Shown here: positions 22,557-32,266 of the stretch, in pieces
How the letters are laid out: each line of letters opens with the position of its first letter
How positions within the stretch are numbered: position 1 is the stretch's first letter
NCBI RefSeq assembly: GCF_026151205.1
Contig: NC_087072.1
Span: 7,054,084 to 7,118,083 of the forward strand
Direction: 5' to 3'
From: Bolinopsis microptera
Lineage: Eukaryota; Ctenophora; Tentaculata; Lobata; Bolinopsidae
DNA: 64,000 bases
Made by a program: the position numbers and the translations under genes
Notes under the pieces: generated by a model
Databases searched by the model: none
What the model saw: the letters and a program-made list of their open reading frames with translations, nothing else
Told to the model about the DNA's origin: nothing

Positions 22557-22821
22557 CAGATAACAGATAAATCTCAAATGTGACAGTTAAATTGACTAAT
22601 TAATGGATTGTCAAAACAGGTAACCGTTGATAGATCGTAGATTAATAGCAAGGTTGATAGAAGCACTATTAAGAATATGTAACACTAATGTACGGGATGT
22701 ACGGAATATTCCAGAAAATGTATAGCTATAAGGTAAAGGTGGCTTGAGCAGCGCAATTCTATAAGTTAGCTAATCTAAGAGATAAGAAAAGACCAACATA
22801 TAGATAATTGTAAATCAGCAC
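22557..22821 (-). promoter_or_regulatory. 5' region of the LINE
   Basis: 265 bases between the element's 5' edge and ORF1. By analogy with other LINEs it should hold the internal promoter, but no specific motif was recognised. Confidence 0.35.
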
Positions 22822-23010
22822 TTGAACCGATGTGTTAATAACATAAGAGAGAACAACTTTTATTCGCCAACCTTTGGATTAGATAATTAATTAATCAGTT
22901 AATCAATTATTTAACAAATATTCAAAAATTATAAAAATTATTTTCGATCAAAATATTTTAAAATTGCATAACACGAATAATTAACAATTTTTCATTAAAT
23001 TGATTGGGAA
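22822..23010 (+). repeat. family A element, right part after the LINE
   Basis: Starts with the second copy of ttgaaccgatgtgtt and continues agagaacaacttttattcgc and caacctttggattagataat, matching the reverse complement of 25500-25600 (gcgaataaaagttgttctct). This completes the copy begun at 15535. Confidence 0.8.
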
Positions 23011-23059
23011 ATCGAAGCAGCACTTTATATAACCAATATATACTAGATACTTATGAGTC

Positions 23060-23232
23060 CTCAGCTGGCACATTGGTGCAATTGTCCTGACATTTGAGGC
23101 GATTGATCCACAATGTATTCCTGCTTTTCTGCATGAACAAGCATTGCCACAACCTGACTTTAAACAGTTGCAACTGATGTTTTGAATGAACGTGGTCGTT
23201 AAATACCATTTAGAAATCAAAATATCCTCCAA
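23060..23232 (-). pseudogene. fragment of a Cys-rich CXC-type transposon protein
   Basis: On the minus strand the frame reads SCNCLKSGCGNACSCRKAGI followed by HCGS. The spacing C-x-C-x4-C-x3-C-x-CRK-x3-C resembles the tesmin/TSO1-like CXC tails found at the C-terminus of some invertebrate transposon proteins. Only a few dozen residues remain, the later Cys are not in register, and no upstream domain is visible. Assignment is tentative. Confidence 0.35.
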
Positions 23233-23429
23233 GTTTAGGGGGAGTGGGGGTGCCGTGAGTTAATACACATACGTTGAGTCTTGTAATCAACATAATCGTG
23301 TTTGCGAACATGCTGTTAACTGCACATTGCAATAGGCCATTACATTCGGAATATGATCTGAATTCTGAAAAGATATTGGCGCGAAACAGACTGAAAATGA
23401 CGAAGTCATCAAGCAATTCGTTTATCTCG

Positions 23430-23535
23430 TTAGCGAAATTGATTGGGTAATCAATGATTACCTAATCGCTAATCATGCGACAGGGTGCTACGATACCGTA
23501 ATTGGGCTTTGTGCACGATCCCTATAGTGGGAATC
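23430..23535 (+). repeat. family A terminal fragment
   Basis: The run gattgggtaatcaatgatta then cctaatcgctaatcatg and gacaggg matches 8369-8415. It ends near cacgatccctatag, as the 8.4-kb copy ends near cacgattcccatag. Probably the far terminus of a family A copy. Confidence 0.6.
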
Positions 23536-23596
23536 TAGTGCACTAAGCTACGGAGAAACAATACCCTAGCGTATGCACTCCTACTAAAGGCCCTTT

Positions 23597-25208
23597 ATTA
23601 TTACTTACTTACTTGGGTTGGGTTCCGAGCTAGAGTGCTACCAGGCCAAGAATGTCGTGCATATCCACCGCCAAGTAGTAGCGCGTCAGAGGCACGTGAC
23701 ACCGGCCCACTCCAGCATTGAGTTCTTGTTCTGTCCAGTGTACCCAGGTGTTGAATGGTGGAGTGTCAGGGAATTCATTGAGGAAAGCATCAAGAGCAGG
23801 TTTGAAAGCGGTCAAGGTTAGGAGGGACTTGATGCTAGGAGGGACCACGTTGTACAGTGCAGACTGCAGAGGCTCTAGAGGCAAAGGAGTTGAACCTCAG
23901 GTTATTGACACTAGTGTACTTGGAGGACCCTAGTGGTCGTATACACGTAGTTCCGTATCGTGATGTTCATACTGTTTGGAGTAAGATTGTTATAGATCTT
24001 CCAAACTAGGATGATAGTGTATCTCTCACGACGCCTTTGAAGGGAGTACATAGACAGGCGACGGAGGCGTTCCCAGTAGTTGAGATTTCCAAGACCCTGG
24101 ATTTTAGCAGTGAAGGATCGTTGAACTGCTTTGAGTTTAATAATTTCGCACTGCATGTGAGGAGACCACAGAGGACAGCAGTATTCCAGATGAGATCGTA
24201 CGTAGGACTTGTACAGGAGCATCATGGACGCTACATCTTACGAATAAGTTCTCTTCTGGGCTTGGGAATGGAGGATTGTGATGACACTTGGATGTTTCTG
24301 CTGTGCGAGGGAGCGTGCTTAGAGCATATGAACGCTACCTTGTCTTCAAACAATGTCCAAGCTGTATCCTGATCGTTGCTTGGGTCAGTGATAGAAGCCC
24401 AGTCTACTTCTACCAGTTCTGCATTAATAGCATCCCAGTCTGCTGAGTTGAAGTTAATGTCATCAAGGAGGCAGGAGGGGGTGAAGACTGGCCGTTCCGG
24501 AGTCTGCGAGGGGAGGAGGAGTTCAGGATTGAGGAGAGTGCAGCTCACCATGTCATGATCTGATAACTCTGTCTTGGTAACAGAGATACTATGGATCGAG
24601 TCAGAGTCGTTTGAGAAAACGAGATCTAAGATGTTGTTCTTGCGAGTTGGCTCGAGGACTTCTTGTTGGAGCAGGCATTCTTCATTGAAGTTCAGAAGTG
24701 CTAGGGCTGATTGTCGGTCTGAAAGGGAAATACTGCATCCTGAGTCGATAGAAGAATTCGTCCAGTTGATAAAGGGTAGGTTGAAGTCTCCTGTAATGTG
24801 CAGTACAGGGGTGCGTTGAATTCCGTTGATGAACTGTTGGAGGGTAGAGAGGCATTCATCAAACTTGTCAAAAGGAGCTGAAGGGGGCCGGTAAATGCCC
24901 GCTATCACGATGTTACTGTTAGCTTCTTTACTGTAGATGGCGACAAGTTCACAGTAGGAGTTTGAGAAGGACTTTTTTTCTTCTGCTGTGATGGAGTTGT
25001 GGAGATAGGTAGCGGCTCCGCCACAAGCTCGACTGGTACGCTCCGCTCGGTAGCCGGTATAACCTGGGATGTGAACCTCCGCATCTAAGTGATACGACTT
25101 GAGGTGGGTTTCCGTCAAGGTGAAGAAAGGAGTGTGGATCGGGTTGGAGCTGATAGACTCTTGGGGGGCTTTCACTTTCCATCGCTGGTTGGTGATGCCA
25201 GGATTCAT
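23597..25208 (-). pseudogene. internally deleted CR1-like LINE (endonuclease plus RT tail)
   Basis: Minus strand. 25208-24231 is an open frame of 325 codons for an APE-type endonuclease: LTETHLKSY, GYRAERTSRACGGAATYL, IVIAGIYRPP, HITGDFNLPFINW, LDLVFSN and ELSDHDMVSC. The frame then breaks at 24228. 24225-23911 gives the post-RT region (VRSHLEYCCPLWSP, LNYWERLRRLSMYSLQRRRE, TIILVWKIYNN). The RT core with its catalytic Asp pair is absent, so an internal deletion joined the ends. Beyond 23911 several stops interrupt the tail. The 3' end is a short aagtaagtaa microsatellite near 23597-23613, as CR1/L2-type LINEs often have. Confidence 0.82.
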
Positions 25209-25435
25209 TCCTTAAATTAAATATTGAAGCTTACGCTTCCAAACGAACCAGTTTAACAATCTAGTTTTAAAGCACAACACTAAGTCGAGAGATGATGTGT
25301 AAATAGTTATTATCTATGATATAATAGTATCGTACAAATTTGGATATTTTACCGTTTATTCCATTTATCTGCATCTCTTTTTATCTGTTATCTAATCTAT
25401 GTGACGGTGTTTGTTCTATTATTCAAGTAAATTCA

Positions 25436-26125
25436 TTTTACGTTTTACGTCACGGCAAAGATTTTTGGTAAAAATTATATTTTTGAAATTTTTAAAAATT
25501 AACTTATCATCTAATTAATTAATCGATTAATTATCTAATCCAAAGGTTGGCGAATAAAAGTTGTTCTCTTTTATATTTTGAACACATCGGTTCAATCTAG
25601 AACCTTCTACGACATTCAGAAGTCGTTTTATTAGCGGAGATCCAATGTGGTAAAAAGTGGTAAATAGTGGTTTAGTTATTCTTTACAAATTTTACAAGTC
25701 CAAAATATTGAAAGTAAAATTTTTTTATAAGAATTAGTTCAATATACGTGGAATTTAATTGTGAACATTTTTTATGAAAATATATTTTTTAAATATTTGA
25801 AAATTTCTTAATTATCTAATTAATTAATTAAATAATTTATTTTTGAAAAAGTTGTTAAAGAAAACGTTGTTCTCCTTTGTTTCCTAAACACACTGCTTTA
25901 AACTAGAATCTTCTAAGATATTCAGAACGTGACTTATTTGCGGAAAACCAAAGTGGTAAAAAGGTGGTAAAAAAGTGGTAATTGTGGATTTTGCTCAAGT
26001 CTGATTTTTTGGGACTTTTCTGGAATGATTCCTGGGACCTGTCCCGACCATATCCCGTTAAAATCGCTTTGTTGCGAATTTTGTCCGACAAAGGCTCAAA
26101 TAAGGACGGATTTGACTGTACTGTA
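25436..26125 (-). repeat. family A element, uninterrupted copy in reverse
   Basis: Reverse complement of the 15535/22822 copy across nearly its whole length, including gaacacatcggttcaatcta at 25580, the exact site where the LINE sits in the other copy. Useful as the empty-site reference. No conserved ORF. Confidence 0.85.
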
Positions 26126-26871
26126 TATTCAGGTGCCTTAAAAACCATGTTAAAATTGAGTTAGAGATCTGAAACTTTGCAGGGCGTCTAGACCTTGTCC
26201 AAATCGACTGTAAACAAAATTTCATGTTTCAGCAGTATCGGCAAGTGGGTTTTCTGGAACCCCTGTTTTACAACAGATTGTCGTGAAGTATATGTATGTA
26301 TAGACGCTTTCGCAGTCAATTGTAGCCTACATTTAAGTGTCCGTAGATTCAAAAGCATAAACGTTACAGTCATCTTGAACCACAGGTTTTAAAGATAATC
26401 GTTTAAGCTTCAGTTTACATTGTATTGAAAATTAATTTAACGTCATCATCATCACTTGATGACGTCATCAAATTAAGTGTTTTTAAAACTTGATTTTTGA
26501 CAAAGTAAGAACTTTTCAAATCGATTTTACACCATTAAGGAGTAATTTCATTCAAAATCTGAGGACATTATTACCTTAGATAATTGTTCAAGCATTCCGA
26601 AAATCTACCAGAAAAGTTTCCTACCTTGCTCATTCATAAAGATATTTGCTATTGAAGTTAGTGCTTTTTTGAAGAATAATTTTATAAAAACACAAAAGTT
26701 GTGAATTAGTATTCTCTGGTGTTGGGCCATCCCTTGGGTTGTGGAGCTCAATTTTGCTTCTTAAAGGTGTAAATTGTGTTATAGGCTAGTTTTAAAGTTA
26801 AAAATCGAAAATTTGCACACGTGGGGACACGCCCAAATTGATTTAAAACAGCTAAAATCACTAAAAACTTT
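26126..26871. other. no gene seen
   Basis: AT-rich non-coding sequence; short ORFs on both strands overlap each other and show no domain. Contains a tandem catcatcatcac-like patch near 26445. Confidence 0.4.
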
Positions 26872-26890
26872 GATTTTCAGGGGGGAATGC

Positions 26891-26990
26891 AACGTCAATT
26901 AATGTCAATTAATGTCAATTAATGTCAATTAATGTCAATTAATGTCAATTAATGTCAATTAATGTCAATTAATGTCAATGTCAGTTTCGC
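26891..26990. repeat. 10-bp tandem array, left
   Basis: About nine units of aatgtcaatt adjoining the left terminus, ending aatgtcaatgtcag. A loop of about 15 bases and an inverted ctgacattaattgac at 27004 follow, so the array end can pair with its downstream partner. Confidence 0.9.
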
Positions 26991-27567
26991 AAAATTTTGG
27001 AATACTGACATTAATTGACACGATATTTTTCGACCAGAAATTATGTAGCTCTACCATATTTTTAGCACTTTAGAACGTTTATATCATCAATTTATTCACT
27101 ACTATCACATATGGAAATGTGAAATGTGAAAAAATTCAGATCATTAAACAATAAAACTAAAATAATACGGTTTCCCGAAATTTAATTTTCTTAAATGGGC
27201 GTGGCCATCCAAGGGCGTGGTTCTCAACATCATCAGAACTTAAAACCCACATTAAACGAAATGCCTTCATGACATTTATATTTGAATAACGAATCTTAAA
27301 CAGCTAACATTACTCCTTCATACTAAAAACGCCGATTTTAGATATTTTACCTGTATAAGAAACCAATAAAATATGGGCGTGGCCGGTGGGGACCGAAGAT
27401 GGAAGAGTTGGAAGCTGAAATTTTTTTGGTGGTCTTTGAACCTAAGGATCAACAGATAAGAACATACTCATAATTATTCAAGGACATTTTGTTTTTTTGA
27501 ACCGGTCTAACTTACATAGACGTGAATATCTTGAATATTTATCGAATAATGATAATCTCAAATTTTA

Positions 27568-27680
27568 AGACATATTAATGTCAATTAATGTCAATTAATG
27601 TCAATTAATGTCAATTAATGTCAATTAATGTCAATTAATGTCAATTAATGTCAATTAATGTCAATTAATGTCAATGTCAG
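27568..27680. repeat. 10-bp tandem array, right
   Basis: About eleven units of aatgtcaatt followed by aatgtcaatgtcag, a short loop (tttggggtttttatggaata) and inverted ctgacattaattgac, which runs into the right terminus. It repeats the left module in the same orientation. Confidence 0.9.
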
Positions 27681-27737
27681 TTTGGGGTTTTTATGGAATA
27701 CTGACATTAATTGACGTTGCATTCCCCCCGATTTTCA

Positions 27738-28167
27738 CGATTTTTATCAACTTTGGAGTCCCGTTGTGATCCAAGTTCTTTTTGAAATCTTTTGAAACTT
27801 TGCATGCTTATCAAAATATATATTAAATACCACTATGCAAAAATTTACGGTCATTCAATATTGTATGCGCACGCAACGTCCGCTCAAAGTTTGCACGTGC
27901 GAAAGGTGAGAATTTTGCTCATTCGTGATTTCGAATAAATTCTGCTTTCCACGCTATTTAAATGGCATTATGTAATATGAATTTAATGCCAACTTGAATG
28001 AGTAAAAAGTGCCATATTCAGTCGGTTATCGACAGATATACCTACCTAAACACAAGGAAACGTTTTCAAAGGCAGAATTTCGAAATCGTTGAAATTACCT
28101 CCTTATTAATGAAGTTTCGACTGTGTAAATTATCCTGACATTATAATCAAAAAGAGATGATATTTGA
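27738..28167. other. no gene seen
   Basis: Non-coding, no repeat partner identified within the window. Confidence 0.4.
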
Positions 28168-28484
28168 CCAAAACCCATAATCATGGGTAGAGTGTACCGC
28201 TGCCAGTGTCTCTCTTTTCCAAACAAAAGGAAATGATATTAATTAGAGGAACCGTCCGCTAATGCAAATTGATACCGAGAATGAAATCGGTCGCTCGCTT
28301 TTCCCATTTAATAAGCTTTATTACAATTCGTAAGCCGTGAATGAATGGGAAAAGCGAGCAACCGATTTCATTCTCGGTATCAATTTGCATTAGCGGACGG
28401 TTCCTCAAATTAATATCATTTCCTTTTGTTTGGAAAAGAGAGACACTGGCAGCGGTACACTCTACCCATGATTATGGGTTTTGG
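28168..28484. repeat. 317-bp near-perfect hairpin (141-bp arms, 35-bp loop)
   Basis: The left arm runs from ccaaaacccataatcatggg to cgcttttcccatt at 28308. The right arm runs from aatgggaaaagcgagc at 28344 to catgattatgggttttgg at 28484. Only a few mismatches separate the arms. The centre aagctttattacaattcg is unpaired. This could be a MITE or a source of fold-back RNA. No target duplication was found. Confidence 0.9.
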
Positions 28485-28494
28485 TAAAATATAT

Positions 28495-28935
28495 ATATAC
28501 TTGACATACGTTGCATGCCACTTTTCGAGCGTGAAGCGCGCACCGCCGCATATCTCTGATATTTGGGATATATACGTAACATGTACCAAATATATACAAG
28601 AGAATGAGAATAAAATTGCAACCACTATAAGTATAATAAACAAAAAAATAATCTCCGCAAATCTCCAGAATGAGATTTTAAAAAAAATGTAAACTAACTC
28701 TTATAAAAGTGTTTTGAATCTTAAATACAGTACAATAGACAACATTGTCATTGCTAGGAATTTGTTTAGAGGATGCTTTAGGGAATCTTCGTTCATGAGC
28801 TTTGGTATAAGGAACCTTTCTAGCTATCTTCAATGTTTGTATAGGACGTGTGCGATGATCTGTCCAATATCAGAAAAAGTTGACACACGTTGCATGCCAC
28901 TTTTCAGGCGCGAAGCTCGCGCCGCCGAATTTTCT
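28495..28935. repeat. two copies of a GC-palindromic motif beside the Penelope-like RT
   Basis: The motif acgttgcatgccacttttc followed by a GCGCGAAGC-type palindrome and ccgccg occurs at 28507-28553 and 28884-28929. Each is followed by a shared tctgatatttgggata. Inverted versions lie at 30496-30543 and, more diverged, 30668-30738. The inverted pairs bracket the RT fragments. Confidence 0.7.
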
Positions 28936-29100
28936 GATATTTGGGATACGAAACATTTTTATTTTGTTTTTTTAGAGAGGCTGGGCCAAGATAGCCCACG
29001 AGAGGATAGCATTGAGATGCTCTGCCTACCTCTGGGGAGTGGCAACCCTGGGGAAGGTTGCCGGTGAAATCAGAGTGAATGGTGGAGGATGGTGTAAGAA

Positions 29101-30029
29101 GTGATTGTCGACAATAAAGACAGAGTGACGTCCAACCTTAATTATCTTAATAATGCCTGCTCAGCTAAGTCAGTGTATTCGTTTGATTTTAAGAAACTGT
29201 ACACCAACCTTCCCCATGATAAACTTATTGAGAAGTTATCATCTTTAATTAAATTATGTTTTGAGGAAAAGAAACTTGACTTTATCAATATCAACGACCA
29301 GTTTAAAGCAAGATGGTCGGGAGTTAATAAGAATAAGTGGTCTTTTACATACGTAGTGACCTGATAGATATGTTTAAATTCTTAATGGATAATATTTATG
29401 TTAAGTTTCGAGGTGTGATCTACAGACAGGTAATTGGTATCCCAATGGGATGTGATTGTGCTTCCCAGGTCGCAGACCTTTTTCTATACTGGTACGAGCA
29501 TAATTACATCACATTGCAAGTTAAAAACAACAACCCTGTGGTTCACACTTTGAAACACGCCAGTCGATACATTGACGATTTAACCACCCCCAACATCACC
29601 AATAAGACTGTCGATATTATTTGCAATGATATTTACCCCGCAGAGTTGAAGATTATAGTTACAAACTCTAGCAATTTATCTACGACTTTTCTTGATTTAG
29701 ACATTAATATTTTGAACAATCGTTTCTACACTAAATTATATGACAAACGACTTGACTTTAGTTTTAAAGTCGTTACTTTTCCTAACCTTCGCTCCAACGT
29801 ACCTGTTAAACCTTCGTATGGAGTATTTGTAGGTGAATTATATAGGATATGCAAATCTTCCTCAGTAGTTACTGAATTTATTCATGATGTTAAATTATTA
29901 ATTGATAAACTGATTACCCAGAATTTTGAGCGGAAAATCTTACATAGATATCTTAAATTATTTATTAATAGTCAGCCAGCGTGTATCCTCAGACACTGGC
30001 ATATTTTCACAGTTAATGACTTCATGTAA
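29101..30029 (+). pseudogene. Penelope-like reverse transcriptase, frameshifted
   Basis: Two overlapping frames. 29101-29364 encodes SVYSFDFKKLYTNLPHDKL, the first RT motif. 29337-30029 continues in another frame with MDNIYVKFRGVIYRQVIGIP then MGCDCASQVADLFLYWYE, RYIDDL (catalytic block, about 29564) and TTFLDLDI. The tail motifs KLYDKRLDFSFKVVTFPNLR and KPSYGVFVGELYRIC are characteristic of a YIDD-type RT family abundant in marine invertebrates. I place it with Penelope-like elements by its RT motifs; I see no GIY-YIG endonuclease. The frameshift near 29340 and missing N-terminus make it non-functional. Confidence 0.7.
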
Positions 30030-31000
30030 TTATAGTGTGTGTGAAGCCCTCTTGTAATTCCTTATGCATGTTACCTTTTGCCTTTCCCCTTTAGCCATAA
30101 TTTCTTTGATCGTATCGGTACAGTTTTATTTTATTTACTTTCACAGTTTTTTGTTAAACTTTCAAGCGGTATACTAGTTTATTTACTATATTCTTTCATA
30201 CTTTTATTTAAGTCTAGTTATTAGTTATACATTATTATATCATATTTTATTGATCTAAGGTGTAGTATTGCCAGATCCTAGTTCATTTTGTAACGGAGTT
30301 TTATACTAACAGGAAACGATGTAACAGAGTCGATATATTTTAATGTTGCCATGGGGTGGCAAGTCCCCATACATCGCAGTCCGGTAGTTTCATTGCGTCT
30401 TAATATGAGTCAGAATCGATACGCTTAAATGCCAGCTGGGTTTGAAAAAGTAAAAACGAGACGAGACAGCCTTCGAGACAGCCTTCGAGACAGCCTTCGG
30501 TGGCGCGCGCTTCACGCGCGAAAAGTGGCATGCAACGTATGTCAAAGATAATACTTTAAGTCACCCCGGTCTGATCCAGCTCTTCCGGCACAATTAAGCG
30601 TTTGGTGCGGTTTGCCAAATTGACAATTGTGGTGATGTGTTGGTTATCGAATTTATGTCATTGATTGCTACACGTTGTATACCTCGGCCGGCCGCGCGCG
30701 AAGCGCGCGATCAAAAGGGGTTGCAGCGTGTGTCAAGTCATTGACAGAGAGGTTATAGTCCTGGATCGAAATATTGACCTCTAATTTGGGCAATGGCCGG
30801 ACACTGTCAAAGGAAGTGTGAGACAGTTTCCTCTCCGCCGCCGCACAGTACATAGGACGAGCACTGGTGTTAGATTTGCAAATGGTGTGAAGGTGTTTTT
30901 TTAAGCCGCAGTGACCCGTGATGAGGTGAACTGCAGTTCTGTAATATTGTCTGTTGTAGAAACATACGAATAATATAATGTTTTACTTTGTGTTACTGGC
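30030..31000. repeat. 3' flank of the RT with inverted GC motifs and a 12-bp repeat
   Basis: Holds a three-fold gacagccttcga repeat at 30465-30500, the inverted GC-palindrome motif (ggtggcgcgcgcttcacgcg at 30499) and a diverged version at 30680-30738. The run ccatggggtggcaagtcccc at 30349 recurs as a near match at 42441. No gene is seen. Confidence 0.55.
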
Positions 31001-31007
31001 TGGCGGT

Positions 31008-31090
31008 GCTCAGCCTGTCAATCCGCAGAACCTTTAAGTTTATGAACATGTTTATTAACATAATAGCCTGGGGTCCCCGGTACACTTTGT
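31008..31090. repeat. fragment of the 7.2-kb dispersed repeat
   Basis: ggcggtgctcagcctgtca, then a tgtttattaacataatagcc run and tggggtcccc, as at 10590-10675. Confidence 0.55.
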
Positions 31091-31404
31091 AGCTTTTACT
31101 AATTCGCTCGCCCAAAAATTTCACGTGACTTAATTCTGGACCTCATTATAAGTATAACCGGCGTCCGGCGCATAAGTGCAATAATTCGTACTGAAGTTTG
31201 AAATTTGAAACGGGATGAAGTTCAAAGTTTTAACTGCTAACACTATAACAACTTTGAACTTAAAGATTGATAGGTAGCTTCTTGGTGTACTTCAGTGTAT
31301 AAAGAGCTAAAGTTCAATTACCGTGCCTTCCAGTTCAACAAATATTAAATCAATATGTTAACATGAGTAGTTTTAACATAAATATAACTATAAGGACATG
31401 TATT

Positions 31405-32120
31405 TGTAAAACATAAGGCGGCAAATATTTTGTTAAGAAAGCGTAGATTTAACTCTCACGCAAATAAATTATAAGGCGGAAAATATTATGCTAAGAAAGC
31501 GTAGATAAGTTGTATCACGTGGTGACCCCCACGGTCGCTTCACTGTAGAGTTTCGACGATACAGGCGGGTCATACAACGTATGACAATAGATAAGTAGAT
31601 TTAAGTTATTTAAGTATAACTATAAGGACATGTATTTGTGTAACATAAAGCGTAGATTTAACTCTCGCGCAAATAAATTATAAGGATGCGAATATTTTGC
31701 TAACAATGCGAAGATTTCATTCTCGCGTAAACAAACTAAAAAGGAGCGTGCAACAGTGGCGTAACGAAGGGCCCTGCTGACCCCGCTGTGCAGGGGGGCG
31801 CCGTCTTAGGGGGGCGCCAAATCGTCGTTTGAATGTGGGACAATTTCGAAAACTTAACTAAAGTACTAGCAAAAATGCGCGTTTTGCTCTAGATACACAC
31901 TTTTTTAGAGATTTTTACCGGCGTATCTTCTAAAATCACCTAATTTGTTCAATTTTAGGGAGGGGCACCAAAAGGGGGGGGGGGGCGCCAACAGGGGGGC
32001 GCCTTTTCGGCAGGGGGGCGCCAACAGGCAACGTTACGCCACTGGCGTGCAACGCGCGTCAGACCGTTTGGCAAATATTTTGCTAAGAATGCGCATTTTC
32101 CTAACGTAAAATTTGCCTCC
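31405..32120. repeat. relic arms of the foldback family
   Basis: Several partial copies of the foldback arm end: caaatattttgttaagaaagc at 31424, ggcggaaaatattatgctaa at 31475, aagcgtagatttaactctcg at 31650, and atttcattctcgcgtaaaca continuing into aggagcgtgcaa at 31709-31753. The last resumes as cgcgcgtcagaccg after the MITE at 31754-32044. Arm copies are in mixed state, so this is a third, rearranged foldback locus. It lies just upstream of the helicase-like ORF. Confidence 0.7.
31754..32044. mobile_element. 291-bp MITE with 13-bp terminal inverted repeats and 8-bp target duplication
   Basis: Ends are cagtggcgtaacg and cgttacgccactg, flanked by exact gcgtgcaa at 31746-31753 and 32045-32052. 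It is inserted in foldback-arm sequence. The uninterrupted arm at about 1889-1910 and 4868-4892 (minus-strand view aggagcgtgcaacgcgcgtc) has gcgtgcaa once, which confirms the duplication. The interior is rich in ggggggcgcc units. The 8-bp duplication suggests hAT-type mobilisation. Confidence 0.92.
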
Positions 32121-32266
32121 TTATGAAATATTTGCATCATCACACGCAGCCTGGCAAATACATCATAACAGTACGGCGCATATTTTGCTAAGTAAAGATG
32201 GCAAATATTTTGTTAGCGCGGCAATTATTTGCGTAACATGGCAATGTTGCAACCCGGGAGGGGGCT

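Larger units (their letters stand above)
16052..22821 (-). mobile_element. full-length L1/Tx1-type LINE with intact ORF1 and ORF2
   Basis: About 6.77 kb on the minus strand: a 5' region of about 265 bases, ORF1, a spacer of about 0.9 kb, ORF2, a 3' region of about 0.5 kb and a poly-A tail (a T run at 16050-16093, one C, then seven T, on the plus strand). The 15-bp sequence ttgaaccgatgtgtt is present on both sides (16037-16051 and 22822-22836); its last two T overlap the tail. Both ORFs are open with the expected catalytic motifs, so the copy looks young and possibly competent. Classification to L1/Tx1 rests on the endonuclease-RT sequence and the C-terminal CCHC-like motif. Confidence 0.92.
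26880..27729. mobile_element. hAT-like non-autonomous element, 850 bp, with 8-bp target duplication
   Basis: Ends are an exact inverted pair of at least 28 bases, beginning ggggggaatgcaacgtcaat on the left and finishing attgacgttgcattcccccc on the right. The target duplication gattttca is exact at 26872-26879 and 27730-27737. Eight-base duplications are typical of hAT elements. The interior has no transposase. It holds two arrays of a 10-bp unit (aatgtcaatt) plus a short hairpin each. hAT assignment is by duplication length only; the G-run terminus is not a classical hAT end. Confidence 0.88.

Noticed and set aside
24037..24819. Plus-strand frames opposite the CR1-like LINE
   Set aside because: Shadows of the endonuclease frame on the minus strand.
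26891..27680. Regular 10-bp arrays considered as CRISPR
   Set aside because: No spacers: the units are contiguous and identical, inside a eukaryotic transposon.
28714..29067. Frame upstream of the Penelope-like RT
   Set aside because: Crosses the GC-palindromic repeat, shows no RT motif and is not in frame with the RT.
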